Source: CAILZL01 sp963748005
GTDB lineage: Bacteria > Pseudomonadota > Gammaproteobacteria > Steroidobacterales > Steroidobacteraceae
Direction: 5' to 3'
DNA: 64,000 bases
NCBI GenBank assembly: GCA_963748005.1
Contig: CAVVHH010000002.1
Span: 1,178,001-1,242,000, forward strand
A program made the position numbers and the translations under genes. This document shows positions 1 to 7,490 of the stretch, piece by piece. The notes beneath the pieces were generated by a model that was given only the letters and a program-made list of their open reading frames with translations, did not search any database and was not told where the DNA came from. Position 1 is the stretch's first letter; each line of letters begins with the position of its first letter.

Positions 1-378
1 CGATTGATTGACCCTGAGCAATATGCAAACCAGCGAGTGCTGATTGTCGGTGGTGGCGATAGCGCAATTGAAGCCGCCACCAGCATCGCCGCCGTCGATG
101 GTGCCCACGTCACGTTGTCGTATCGCGGCGCCGTGTTCGATCGCGCCAAACCCAGTAACCGGCAACGACTTGAGACCGCAGTCAAAGCCGGTGCCGTGGA
201 TTTGCGCATGGCATCGCAGGTGCGACAGATTGAGCATGAGACCGTGACATTGGTACAGGAAGGCCGACAGGTCGATGTCGAAAACAATACGGTGATCGTC
301 AATGCCGGGGGCGTGCTGCCCAACGACTTCCTGCGCAAGGTCGGCATTGCCATCGAGACCAAGTATGGAACGGCTTAG
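1..378 (+). CDS. FAD/NAD(P)-dependent oxidoreductase, C-terminal part (truncated by window start)
   Basis: The reading frame is open from base 1 to a TAG at 376-378, so the start lies outside the window. The visible 125 residues begin just before a classic dinucleotide-binding loop (VLIVGGGDSAIEAA) and end in a segment (VNAGGVLPNDFLRKVGI) typical of the C-terminal part of thioredoxin-reductase-like and YpdA-like flavoproteins. Family knowledge: such proteins use NAD(P)H to reduce an FAD and then a partner protein. The redox centre and the partner cannot be judged because the N-terminal FAD half is missing. The next gene starts inside its last codons, which suggests co-transcription. Confidence 0.8.
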   Translation, partial: RLIDPEQYANQRVLIVGGGDSAIEAATSIAAVDGAHVTLSYRGAVFDRAKPSNRQRLETAVKAGAVDLRMASQVRQIEHETVTLVQEGRQVDVENNTVIVNAGGVLPNDFLRKVGIAIETKYGTA

Positions 379-2356
379 GATTCAGGCACGTTCGACGATT
401 GCCGCAGCGCTGCTCGCCGTGACGATGCTGTGCGCTGCACTCAGTGCTCGTGCAGCTGCCACTCAAGACACTCTGGAACCGGTCCGGACCCAGCTGCGCC
501 TGAAACACTTCACGCAGGCCGCCGAGCTGCTCAAGGCACAAGCCAACCCACAAAATCCGGCTGCAGAATATTTGCTGGGCACGTTGTATCGCAGTGGCCT
601 GGGTGTACCGGTGGACGACCAGCAAGCACGTCACTGGATCGAAAGCTCCGCTCAGCATGGCAATGCCGACGCCGCTTATGCCATGGCCGCGCTACTGGCA
701 AATGACGCCAAACCGGACAGTTCCGCCATCCTGCAGTGGTTACAACGTGCCGCCGCTGCAGGACATGTAATGGCCAAACAGGCATTGGCAAGTGGCATTC
801 AACCGCAACGCTTTCAACCCCAGCTGGTACTGCACGATGGCGCAGCGCGTCGTCAGGCCTTCTGGCTGGCGGCGGCACAGGATGAGGTGGAGTTGCTGAG
901 CGCGCTGAGTGATGCAGAATTACTCAAAGCGCAGGACGAATTCGGACGCACTGCGTTATTTTATGCAGCAAAACAAGGCGCAGCATCTGCCACTGCACTG
1001 CTGCTTCAACAGGGCGCAGTGGTAGATCCTGCAGATGCTTATGGCATCACACCCCTGATGCTGGCAGTGGGCGCTGGGCACCAGCCGGTCGTCACGCTGT
1101 TGCTGAATGCCGGCGCCAGCCTGAACAGCAAGGATCGCGTCAGCAACACCGTGCTGATGTATGCCATCGGCCACAACCAGGTCCAGGTTACGCAACAACT
1201 GCTGGCAGCCGGCGCCGATATTCATGGCGTCAACGCGCAGGGCTGGTCGGCGCTGGATTGGGCCGTGCGTACCAGCAACACCGAGCTGGCAAATCAGTTG
1301 CGCTCGCTCGGCCTGACCACAACCCACAAGGCCACCGTAACGGCGGGCATGCCCAGTATTCCGCTGCAGCACGCTGCTGGTGATGATCTCTACCGCGGCT
1401 GGCCCGATCTGTTGATAGCCGCAGGTCGCAGTTCGCCCGAGTTGTTCAACAACGTGCTGAAAGCAAGCGACAATCCCGCACGACGCGGCCCCAATGGCGA
1501 GACCGCGCTGCTGGTCGCCGTGCAATCCGGCAATAGCGAAGCCGTCGAAAAATTGTTGATGGCGGGTACGCCCGCCGTGACGGCTGCTGACAACGAAACG
1601 CCGTTGAGCTGGGCGCTGCGCCACAATCAGTTGACGATCGTACAGTTGCTGCTGAATAAAGGACTTGGTCCAGATGCACATGGCAAGCTTGAAGATGCGC
1701 CGCTGCTGGATGCGGTACGGCAAAACAGCGAGCCCATGCTCAATGCCTTGTTAAAAGCCGGAGCTAAGCAGCAGATCAGCGATTCAGCGGGACGTACGCC
1801 CTTGATGCTGGCGGCGCAGCTCAATTACGCTGCGCTGTTGCGCGCCTTGTTGAATGCGGGGGCCAGTGTCGATGCCACAGACAAACATGGTCGCACCGCC
1901 CTGTGGCTTGCCGCTGCCAATGGTGCGGACGATTGCGTTGCTGCCCTGATCAACGCCAAAGCCAATCTCGACAAAAGCGATAACAGCAAATCCAGCGCCT
2001 TGATGGTCGCAGCCAGTCAGGGGTATGCGAATGTGGTTGCACGCTTGTTGACGGCGGGCGCCAGTACTCAATCGACCAGCAATGGCAATACGGCGTTAAT
2101 GCTGGCCGCCGCCAATGGTCACGCGGCCGTTGTCAAACAGCTACTGAGCGCCGGCGCCCGCACCGATGCACAGAACAGGTTTGGCGATACGGCACTGATG
2201 TTCGCAGCGCGTGCCGGCCAAGTCGATGTCGCACGCGCGCTGCTGGCCGCCGGCGCCAGCAGCGATCTGCGCAACAAGGATCGCGCCTCCGCCAAGGACA
2301 TCGCTGAAAGACTGGGATTCAAGGAATTGTCGGTACTCCTCGAACGCGGAGCGTAG
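365..2356 (+). CDS. Secreted Sel1/ankyrin-repeat protein
   Basis: 663 residues from the ATG at 365. The frame is open further upstream (to 302), but ATG 365 is followed directly by a signal peptide: basic MERLRIQAR, a hydrophobic core, then AxA near residue 30. Residues about 35-140 look like two to three Sel1/TPR-like units (AAEYLLGTLYRSGLGVPVD, ADAAYAMAALLA). From about residue 160 to the end there are roughly a dozen ankyrin repeats, recognisable by G-TAL-A---G and LL-AGA motifs. The protein is probably periplasmic and acts as a protein-binding scaffold; no catalytic motif is seen. It overlaps the 3' end of the oxidoreductase gene by 14 bases in another frame, so the two are probably translationally coupled. 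The binding partner is unknown. Confidence 0.88.
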   Translation: MERLRIQARSTIAAALLAVTMLCAALSARAAATQDTLEPVRTQLRLKHFTQAAELLKAQANPQNPAAEYLLGTLYRSGLGVPVDDQQARHWIESSAQHGNADAAYAMAALLANDAKPDSSAILQWLQRAAAAGHVMAKQALASGIQPQRFQPQLVLHDGAARRQAFWLAAAQDEVELLSALSDAELLKAQDEFGRTALFYAAKQGAASATALLLQQGAVVDPADAYGITPLMLAVGAGHQPVVTLLLNAGASLNSKDRVSNTVLMYAIGHNQVQVTQQLLAAGADIHGVNAQGWSALDWAVRTSNTELANQLRSLGLTTTHKATVTAGMPSIPLQHAAGDDLYRGWPDLLIAAGRSSPELFNNVLKASDNPARRGPNGETALLVAVQSGNSEAVEKLLMAGTPAVTAADNETPLSWALRHNQLTIVQLLLNKGLGPDAHGKLEDAPLLDAVRQNSEPMLNALLKAGAKQQISDSAGRTPLMLAAQLNYAALLRALLNAGASVDATDKHGRTALWLAAANGADDCVAALINAKANLDKSDNSKSSALMVAASQGYANVVARLLTAGASTQSTSNGNTALMLAAANGHAAVVKQLLSAGARTDAQNRFGDTALMFAARAGQVDVARALLAAGASSDLRNKDRASAKDIAERLGFKELSVLLERGA

Positions 2357-2400
2357 GCTCGCGACTGGCAGAGATTGCACCGACCAAGACAGGCATCAGG

Positions 2401-3000
2401 TTAGCGTGCGCCCGTGTTCACCAGATTCGCCAGGAATCGGCTCAACTCCGCCGGCTCGCCGCGCCACAGGGTATACGACCGCTCACCTTCAGCCATGGTG
2501 CCGGGACTCAAAGTCCAACGCTTGGCCGCGGCGAGTGCCGCCAATTGCGCTGTGCTCACCTCATAGTAAGCCTCGCTGGCTGCAGGACTCGGCCACCGGA
2601 GTACCGGCGTGCTGACCAGAATCGCATCATGCATGGTGGCGCTACGCTGCAAGGCAAGCGGTTGATCGTCAGCCCAGAGGGTGATGCTGGAAAATGCCGC
2701 TTGCAACTGCGTTTGCTCGGCAGGCGTGCGATCGACCGTGCTCCATAAAACCACTGCCATATAGCGCTTGCGGGTACCGGAGCGATTCACTTCGAATGCG
2801 CCCAGCTCCGCATAGTCGCGCACATTCACTCCAGCCGGAAAATCCTCGCGCGACAACACCAAGGGCTGCGCCTGCGCCGTCACCGCCACGGCGGTCCTGG
2901 CATCAATCCAGGTACGCACGGCGCTACCTGGACCTGCGGTGCACGCCATCAGGCCGGCCAACAACCACGCGCAGCACAACTGGGTTCTTATCAGGCTCAT
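2401..3000 (-). CDS. Lipoprotein of unknown function
   Basis: 199 residues with a type II signal: charged start, hydrophobic stretch, and a lipobox LMAC with the acceptor cysteine near residue 20. After that cysteine the mature chain has no other cysteine and no repeat. It is rich in A, T, S and R and holds an AVVLWSTVDRTPAEQ segment followed by alternating short strands, in keeping with a small periplasmic beta-rich domain anchored to a membrane. I do not recognise the family. It converges with the ankyrin gene (44-base gap) and diverges from cysB, so any shared control with cysB would come from the 119-base gap at 3001-3119. Confidence 0.7.
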   Translation of the reverse strand: MSLIRTQLCCAWLLAGLMACTAGPGSAVRTWIDARTAVAVTAQAQPLVLSREDFPAGVNVRDYAELGAFEVNRSGTRKRYMAVVLWSTVDRTPAEQTQLQAAFSSITLWADDQPLALQRSATMHDAILVSTPVLRWPSPAASEAYYEVSTAQLAALAAAKRWTLSPGTMAEGERSYTLWRGEPAELSRFLANLVNTGAR

Positions 3001-3119
3001 GTGCCTGATTGTGCGCAGGCATCACCGAAAATGCCACCTGTCGATGTTGCCTGACCGGACACTTAAGATTCCTTTGTGTCAATATTGATGTCCAGTATGA
3101 CCAACCCACCAGCCACGCC

Positions 3120-4094
3120 ATGAAACTACAACAACTGCGTTATCTGGCCGCCGTCGCCCAGAACGGCCTGAATATCACCGCCGCTGCGGAAAAGCTGCAC
3201 ACTTCGCAGCCGGCAGTCAGCAAGCAGCTGAAGCTGCTGGAAGACGAACTGGGCTTCAACATTTTCGTGCGCAGCGGCCGCACGCTGACCAAGATCACGC
3301 CGGCCGGACAGAAAGTGATCGACCGCGCGCTGCACATCCTGCGCGAGGTGCAGAACATCAAAAGCATCTCCGCCGATCTGAAGGACGAGGATCGCGGCAC
3401 GCTGTCCATCGGCACCACACATACGCAGGCGCGCTACGTGCTGCCGACGGTCATTCAACAGTTTCGCGCCAAGTACCCGAATGTGGATCTGCACCTGCAT
3501 CAGGGCACATCGGAACAGATTGCCGAAATGGCGCAGCTGGATCGAATCGACTTCGCCATCGCCACCGGCTCGCATGACTTGTTCCGCAAGTATGTATTGC
3601 TGCCCTGCTATCAGTGGTACCGGAAAATCGTGGTGCCGGTCGGGCATCCACTGGCGCAGATCAGGAAGCCCACCCTCAAGCAGCTGGCCCAGTATCCGCT
3701 GGTAACCTATGTATTCAGTTTTACCGGTCCATCTTCGTTGCACGAGCTGTTTTCCAAAGCGGGGCTGACTGCAAATGTCGCACTGACCGCTCGCGATGCC
3801 GATGTCATCAAGACCTATGTACGTCTGGGCTTCGGAGTGGGCATTGTGGCCGACGTGGCCGTGGACCCGAAAGAAGATCGCGATCTGGTCGCCATCGATG
3901 CATCGCATCTGTTCCCGGTTCACACCACCTGGATCGGCTTCTCGCGCGACGGAGTACTACGTCGCTACATGTACGATTTCATGCAATTGCTGGCCCCACA
4001 CCTGAACCGCCGTCTGGTAGATCGCACCAGCAACACTCAGTCGCAGGAAGAGGTGGATGCCCTGTTTGCCGAGATGCCGCTGCCCATCCGGTAG
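3120..4094 (+). CDS. cysB: LysR-type regulator CysB
   Basis: 324 residues, the same length as enterobacterial CysB. The ATG at 3120 gives MKLQQLRYLAAVAQN, the standard family start; the frame is open to 3009 but that extension has no family counterpart. Residues 1-60 form the winged helix-turn-helix (AAEKLHTSQPAVSKQLKLLE), and the rest is the periplasmic-binding-like inducer domain with the conserved SIGTTHTQARYVLP segment. Known role: with N-acetylserine bound, CysB activates sulfate uptake and cysteine synthesis genes. It sits directly upstream of a porin and sbp, which fits control of sulfate acquisition. cysK, another usual target, lies 26 kb away. Confidence 0.95.
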   Translation: MKLQQLRYLAAVAQNGLNITAAAEKLHTSQPAVSKQLKLLEDELGFNIFVRSGRTLTKITPAGQKVIDRALHILREVQNIKSISADLKDEDRGTLSIGTTHTQARYVLPTVIQQFRAKYPNVDLHLHQGTSEQIAEMAQLDRIDFAIATGSHDLFRKYVLLPCYQWYRKIVVPVGHPLAQIRKPTLKQLAQYPLVTYVFSFTGPSSLHELFSKAGLTANVALTARDADVIKTYVRLGFGVGIVADVAVDPKEDRDLVAIDASHLFPVHTTWIGFSRDGVLRRYMYDFMQLLAPHLNRRLVDRTSNTQSQEEVDALFAEMPLPIR

Positions 4095-4106
4095 GGAAAT
4101 ACAGCA

Positions 4107-4151
4107 AGAGTCAGAATAAAACCATTTTATAACCGCCCTTCGACTGACTCT
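4107..4151. promoter_or_regulatory. Nested inverted repeats between cysB and the porin gene
   Basis: Outer arms AGAGTCAG (4107-4114) and CTGACTCT (4144-4151) are perfect 8-base complements. Inside is a second dyad, ATAAAA (4116-4121) CCA TTTTAT (4125-4130), in an AT-rich patch unusual for this GC-rich region. The position, after cysB and 75 bases before the porin start, suits either a cysB terminator or an operator for the porin-sbp unit. No run of T follows, which favours an operator. CysB sites are poorly conserved, so the assignment is inference. Confidence 0.4.
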
Positions 4152-4227
4152 GTCACCGCCGGGCTTCTAGCATATTGATCACTGCAACGCCGACCGCGTT
4201 GCATGCATCAGCATCAGGAGCTCACAC

Positions 4228-5766
4228 ATGTACACAGCCGCAAGACTGGCTGCATTCGCCTTGGTATCGGTTCCCATCAGCACTACGCTGGCCCAATCGG
4301 CTGACCCTTCGGTTGCACAACAGCTCAGTGACCAGGAACAACGCATCAGGATCCTGGAACGCAAGCTGGAGCTGGCCAACGAGACCGCCACGGCGGCAGC
4401 GGCCGCCACCCCCGTGGTCAAGGCAGGGTCGAGCGGGTTTTCGCTCAGTTCAGCCGATGGCAAGAATGTACTTAAACTGCGCGGCACACTGAACGTCGAT
4501 GGTCGCTATTTTGCGGACTTTGACGACACCGCCAACCTCACCAACGGCGTACCTGGCACCAGTGCCTACAACTCGGCGAACGGCTGGCTGCTGCGCAAGG
4601 TGCGGCCGTATATCGAAGGCACCCTCAACGGCATTTACGATTTCCGCTTGCAGCCGGAGTTTGCCGGCGGTCGTACGGTGGTACTGGATGCCTATGTGGC
4701 CGGACGTTTCAAGCCCTGGGCCGTCATTACCGCCGGCAAGTTCAAGAATCCGGTGGGACTGGAACGCCTGCAGACCGAGCAATACAACAAGTTCGTTGAA
4801 TTGGGGTATCCCAGCTCGCTGGCGCCCAATCGTGATATTGGCCTGCAATTCTCCGGCACTGTATTGAATGGCACCGTCAGCTATGCCGCTGGAATTTTCA
4901 ACGGTGTGGTCGATGGCTTTGGCGCTGAAAGCAGCCCTGTCGCCGACACCGACTCCGATAATCACCAGGAGTTTGCGGCGCGAGTGTTTACGCTGCCGTT
5001 CGCAAACAGCAGTAACTATTATCTGCGCGGCCTCGGTATCGGGGTGGCTGCAAGCGATGGCTCGAAGCGTGGTAATGCAGACATTTCGCTGATCGCCGGT
5101 TCAGGTACAGCAGCAGCACCAACGACGCAGGTCGTGAGCGTGGTCAGCACCAATACATGGTTACCCAGCTATCGCACTGCAGCGCTGCAAGTCATGTCCA
5201 GCTATCGTGGCGACAACGCTGTAACGCTAACGCTCAATGAGGCGACTTATGCTGATGGCAAACATACGCGTATCTCGCCGCAGGCTTACTACTACTATGG
5301 CGGTTTGGGAATAATTGCCGAGTACATTGAGTCGAAGCAGGCGGTCAGCCGTCATATCAGCACTGCGACCACTCGCTCGGACACGTTGAACAATACTGCA
5401 TGGCAGCTCGCAGCTTCGTACTTTCTGACAGGTGAGGAAGCGGCTTACAACAGCGCTACGCCGAGAAACAATTTCAGCATTGGTCAACCAGGCATTGGCG
5501 CCTGGGAAATTGCCGCGCGATATCAGCGACTGAACATCGATGACGATGCCTTCTCAGGCAGCGCGGCATCTTTTGCCAATCCTGCCACTGCGGTTACCGC
5601 GGCAACCGGCTACAGCCTGGCGCTCAACTGGTATCTGAATCAGAGCGTGCGCTGGACGCTGGAATATGACCGCACACAGTTTGAAGGCGGAGCCAGCACT
5701 TCCGGCGCCATCACCGATCGCAAGGATGAGACCGCCTACGTCACCCGCTTTGCACTGGCTTTTTAG
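4228..5766 (+). CDS. Outer-membrane porin of the phosphate-selective OprO/OprP family
   Basis: 512 residues. AGGAG at 4216-4220 lies seven bases before the ATG. Signal peptide about residues 1-23 (AxA before QSADP), then a short coiled-coil (SDQEQRIRILERKLELANE) and an Ala-rich linker. The remainder is a beta-barrel with alternating strands, starting at a KLRGTLNVDGRYFADF segment typical of OprP-type porins and ending in an aromatic residue (ALAF). Family members form trimeric anion channels. The neighbours cysB (upstream) and sbp (34 bases downstream) suggest the natural anion here is sulfate rather than phosphate; that is inference. No Pho-box-like repeat was noticed upstream. Confidence 0.88.
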   Translation: MYTAARLAAFALVSVPISTTLAQSADPSVAQQLSDQEQRIRILERKLELANETATAAAAATPVVKAGSSGFSLSSADGKNVLKLRGTLNVDGRYFADFDDTANLTNGVPGTSAYNSANGWLLRKVRPYIEGTLNGIYDFRLQPEFAGGRTVVLDAYVAGRFKPWAVITAGKFKNPVGLERLQTEQYNKFVELGYPSSLAPNRDIGLQFSGTVLNGTVSYAAGIFNGVVDGFGAESSPVADTDSDNHQEFAARVFTLPFANSSNYYLRGLGIGVAASDGSKRGNADISLIAGSGTAAAPTTQVVSVVSTNTWLPSYRTAALQVMSSYRGDNAVTLTLNEATYADGKHTRISPQAYYYYGGLGIIAEYIESKQAVSRHISTATTRSDTLNNTAWQLAASYFLTGEEAAYNSATPRNNFSIGQPGIGAWEIAARYQRLNIDDDAFSGSAASFANPATAVTAATGYSLALNWYLNQSVRWTLEYDRTQFEGGASTSGAITDRKDETAYVTRFALAF

Positions 5767-5800
5767 GAAACTCATTCAAACGAATTCCGGAGAATTTTTT

Positions 5801-6814
5801 ATGTTGATCAGAACTGCATTAAAGACGTTATTGGCTGGTGCAACACTGGCACTGACACTGCTGGCTGCGCCGGTTCATGCCAAGGACATCTCGCTGTTGA
5901 ATGTTTCCTACGACCCGACACGCGAGTTGTATGACGAATACAACAGGGCTTTTGCGGCGTACTGGGTAAAGAAGACCGGTGACAAGGTCAGCATCAAACA
6001 ATCCCATGGTGGGTCGGGCAAACAGGCGCGTTCGGTAATCGACGGCCTGCAGGCCGATGTGGTCACACTGGCCATGGAATCGGATATCGACGCCATCGCC
6101 AGCAATGCCAAATTGTTGCCCGCCAACTGGATAACACGCATCGCCAACAACAGTTCACCCTATACCTCGACCATCGTGTTGCTGGTGCGCAAGGGCAATC
6201 CCAAAGGCATCAAGGACTGGGGTGATCTGGTCAAACCGGGCGTTTCCGTCATCACACCGAATCCAAAAACTTCCGGCGGTGCGCGCTGGAATTATCTGGC
6301 AGCCTGGGCGTGGGCGCTGAAACAACCCGGCGGTAGTGACGCAACCGCACAGGCTTTTGTGCAGAAGCTGTACAAAAATGTGCCGGTACTCGATAGCGGC
6401 GCGCGCGCCTCAACTACTACCTTTGCACAACGTGGTATTGGTGATGTGCTGCTGGCGTGGGAGAACGAAGCCTTCCTGTCCATCAAGGAATTCGGCGCGG
6501 ACAAGTTTGAAATTGTGGTGCCCAGCGTAAGCATTCTGGCGGAGCCGTCCGTGGCGGTGATCGACAAGAACGTGTTGCGTCATGGCACGCGCGAAGTGGC
6601 CACCGCTTATCTTGAGTATCTGAATTCTGCCGAGGGGCAGGACATTGTTGGTCGCAACTTCTATCGTCCGCGCAGTGCCGAGGCGCTGGCGAAATACAGC
6701 AAAGTATTCCCCAGGATTCCGACGCTGGTGACCATCTCCGATTTCGGCGGCTGGACCAGGACGCAGGCCAGACACTTTGCTGATGGTGGGGTGTTTGACA
6801 AGATCATGTTGTGA
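5801..6814 (+). CDS. sbp: Sulfate-binding periplasmic protein Sbp
   Basis: 337 residues from ATG 5801, preceded by CCGGAGA. The frame is open far upstream into the porin gene, but only this ATG yields a signal peptide (MLIRTALKTLLAGATLAL, cleavage after VHA). The mature start KDISLLNVSYDPTRELY and the segments QSHGGSGKQA, SVITPNPKTSGGARWNYLAAW and FGGWTRTQ match the sulfate/thiosulfate binding protein family closely; these loops hold sulfate through helix-dipole hydrogen bonds. Normally Sbp delivers sulfate to the CysTWA permease, but no cysT, cysW or cysA follows; the next gene is on the opposite strand. The transporter core must be encoded elsewhere. Confidence 0.94.
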   Translation: MLIRTALKTLLAGATLALTLLAAPVHAKDISLLNVSYDPTRELYDEYNRAFAAYWVKKTGDKVSIKQSHGGSGKQARSVIDGLQADVVTLAMESDIDAIASNAKLLPANWITRIANNSSPYTSTIVLLVRKGNPKGIKDWGDLVKPGVSVITPNPKTSGGARWNYLAAWAWALKQPGGSDATAQAFVQKLYKNVPVLDSGARASTTTFAQRGIGDVLLAWENEAFLSIKEFGADKFEIVVPSVSILAEPSVAVIDKNVLRHGTREVATAYLEYLNSAEGQDIVGRNFYRPRSAEALAKYSKVFPRIPTLVTISDFGGWTRTQARHFADGGVFDKIML

Positions 6815-6818
6815 GCGG

Positions 6819-6877
6819 GTTAGCCTTGCTGGCAGCAATTTAGACTTGGGCCCAGCCAGACCGCTGTTGCTGCTAAC
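6819..6877. terminator. Nested hairpin between convergent sbp and unknown gene
   Basis: GTTAG (6819-6823) pairs with CTAAC (6873-6877), and CAGCAA (6833-6838) pairs with TTGCTG (6867-6872), giving one long imperfect stem. It lies just after the sbp stop and before the 3' end of the convergent minus-strand gene. There is no T run, so a transcription-ending role is only likely from position. Confidence 0.4.
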
Positions 6878-6894
6878 AGTCACCGCGCCGGCAC

Positions 6895-7362
6895 TTACTC
6901 ATCATCACCCTTGATGCGTGCCTTCAATTTGCTCCACAAACCCTGAGGTTGTGTTCCGGGTGCTTTCTGCTTTGCCGCATACTTGCTGACCAGCGACTTG
7001 CTCGTCGCCTTGTCGCGCGCCGCCTGCTTGTGAACCAGCGCCGGATGAGCTGCAGGCGAAGTACGTCCAGAGACGGGACCACCCGTGTCATAGGGGTTCA
7101 TGCCGCCACCGGGCAGCCGCTCCGCATCCTGCAGGGACAGCCCCTTGGGCTTCTGTTGAGGCACAGGCTGGGTTTCTTCCAGCGTCAACTTCGCCTCCAG
7201 CTTTTTCAGTCGCTGGGTACTGACGTTGCGGTCATAGACTCCGGTAGAAGTTTCCCACTCCCACACCGGATTACCCTTGGAATCATAGGCAACACGCCCA
7301 GATTGCTTGGGGTCGCCGGGCGGACGTTTGCCCGCTGGGGATTTTGGATCTTTGTCGTTCAT
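6895..7362 (-). CDS. Small basic protein of unknown function
   Basis: 155 residues from ATG 7362 (MNDKDPKSPAGKRPPG). The frame is open to 7446 with alternative ATGs at 7380 and 7446; none has a strong ribosome binding site, so the start is uncertain. There is no signal peptide or membrane segment. The chain is hydrophilic, with a compact motif GRVAYDSKGNPVWEWETSTG at residues about 22-41, a short helix with LKKLEAKL, and a Lys-rich tail (SKYAAKQKAPG, LKARIKGDDE). It is probably cytoplasmic. I do not recognise a named family. It is convergent with sbp and divergent from the ABC exporter gene. Confidence 0.6.
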   Translation of the reverse strand: MNDKDPKSPAGKRPPGDPKQSGRVAYDSKGNPVWEWETSTGVYDRNVSTQRLKKLEAKLTLEETQPVPQQKPKGLSLQDAERLPGGGMNPYDTGGPVSGRTSPAAHPALVHKQAARDKATSKSLVSKYAAKQKAPGTQPQGLWSKLKARIKGDDE

Positions 7363-7490
7363 GTTCGCTTGAATCTGCATCGCCGGCGTACAGGCCCTTC
7401 CGGCGGCACCCGGCCGGCACGGTAACCAGTAGTAACGTGATGCCACTATAGCGATCCACCGCAGGTATTACGTAATACCGCAGGCAGCGG

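Noticed and set aside
956..1723. 255-residue minus-strand open frame
   Set aside because: Antisense to the ankyrin repeats; its apparent periodicity is inherited from them.
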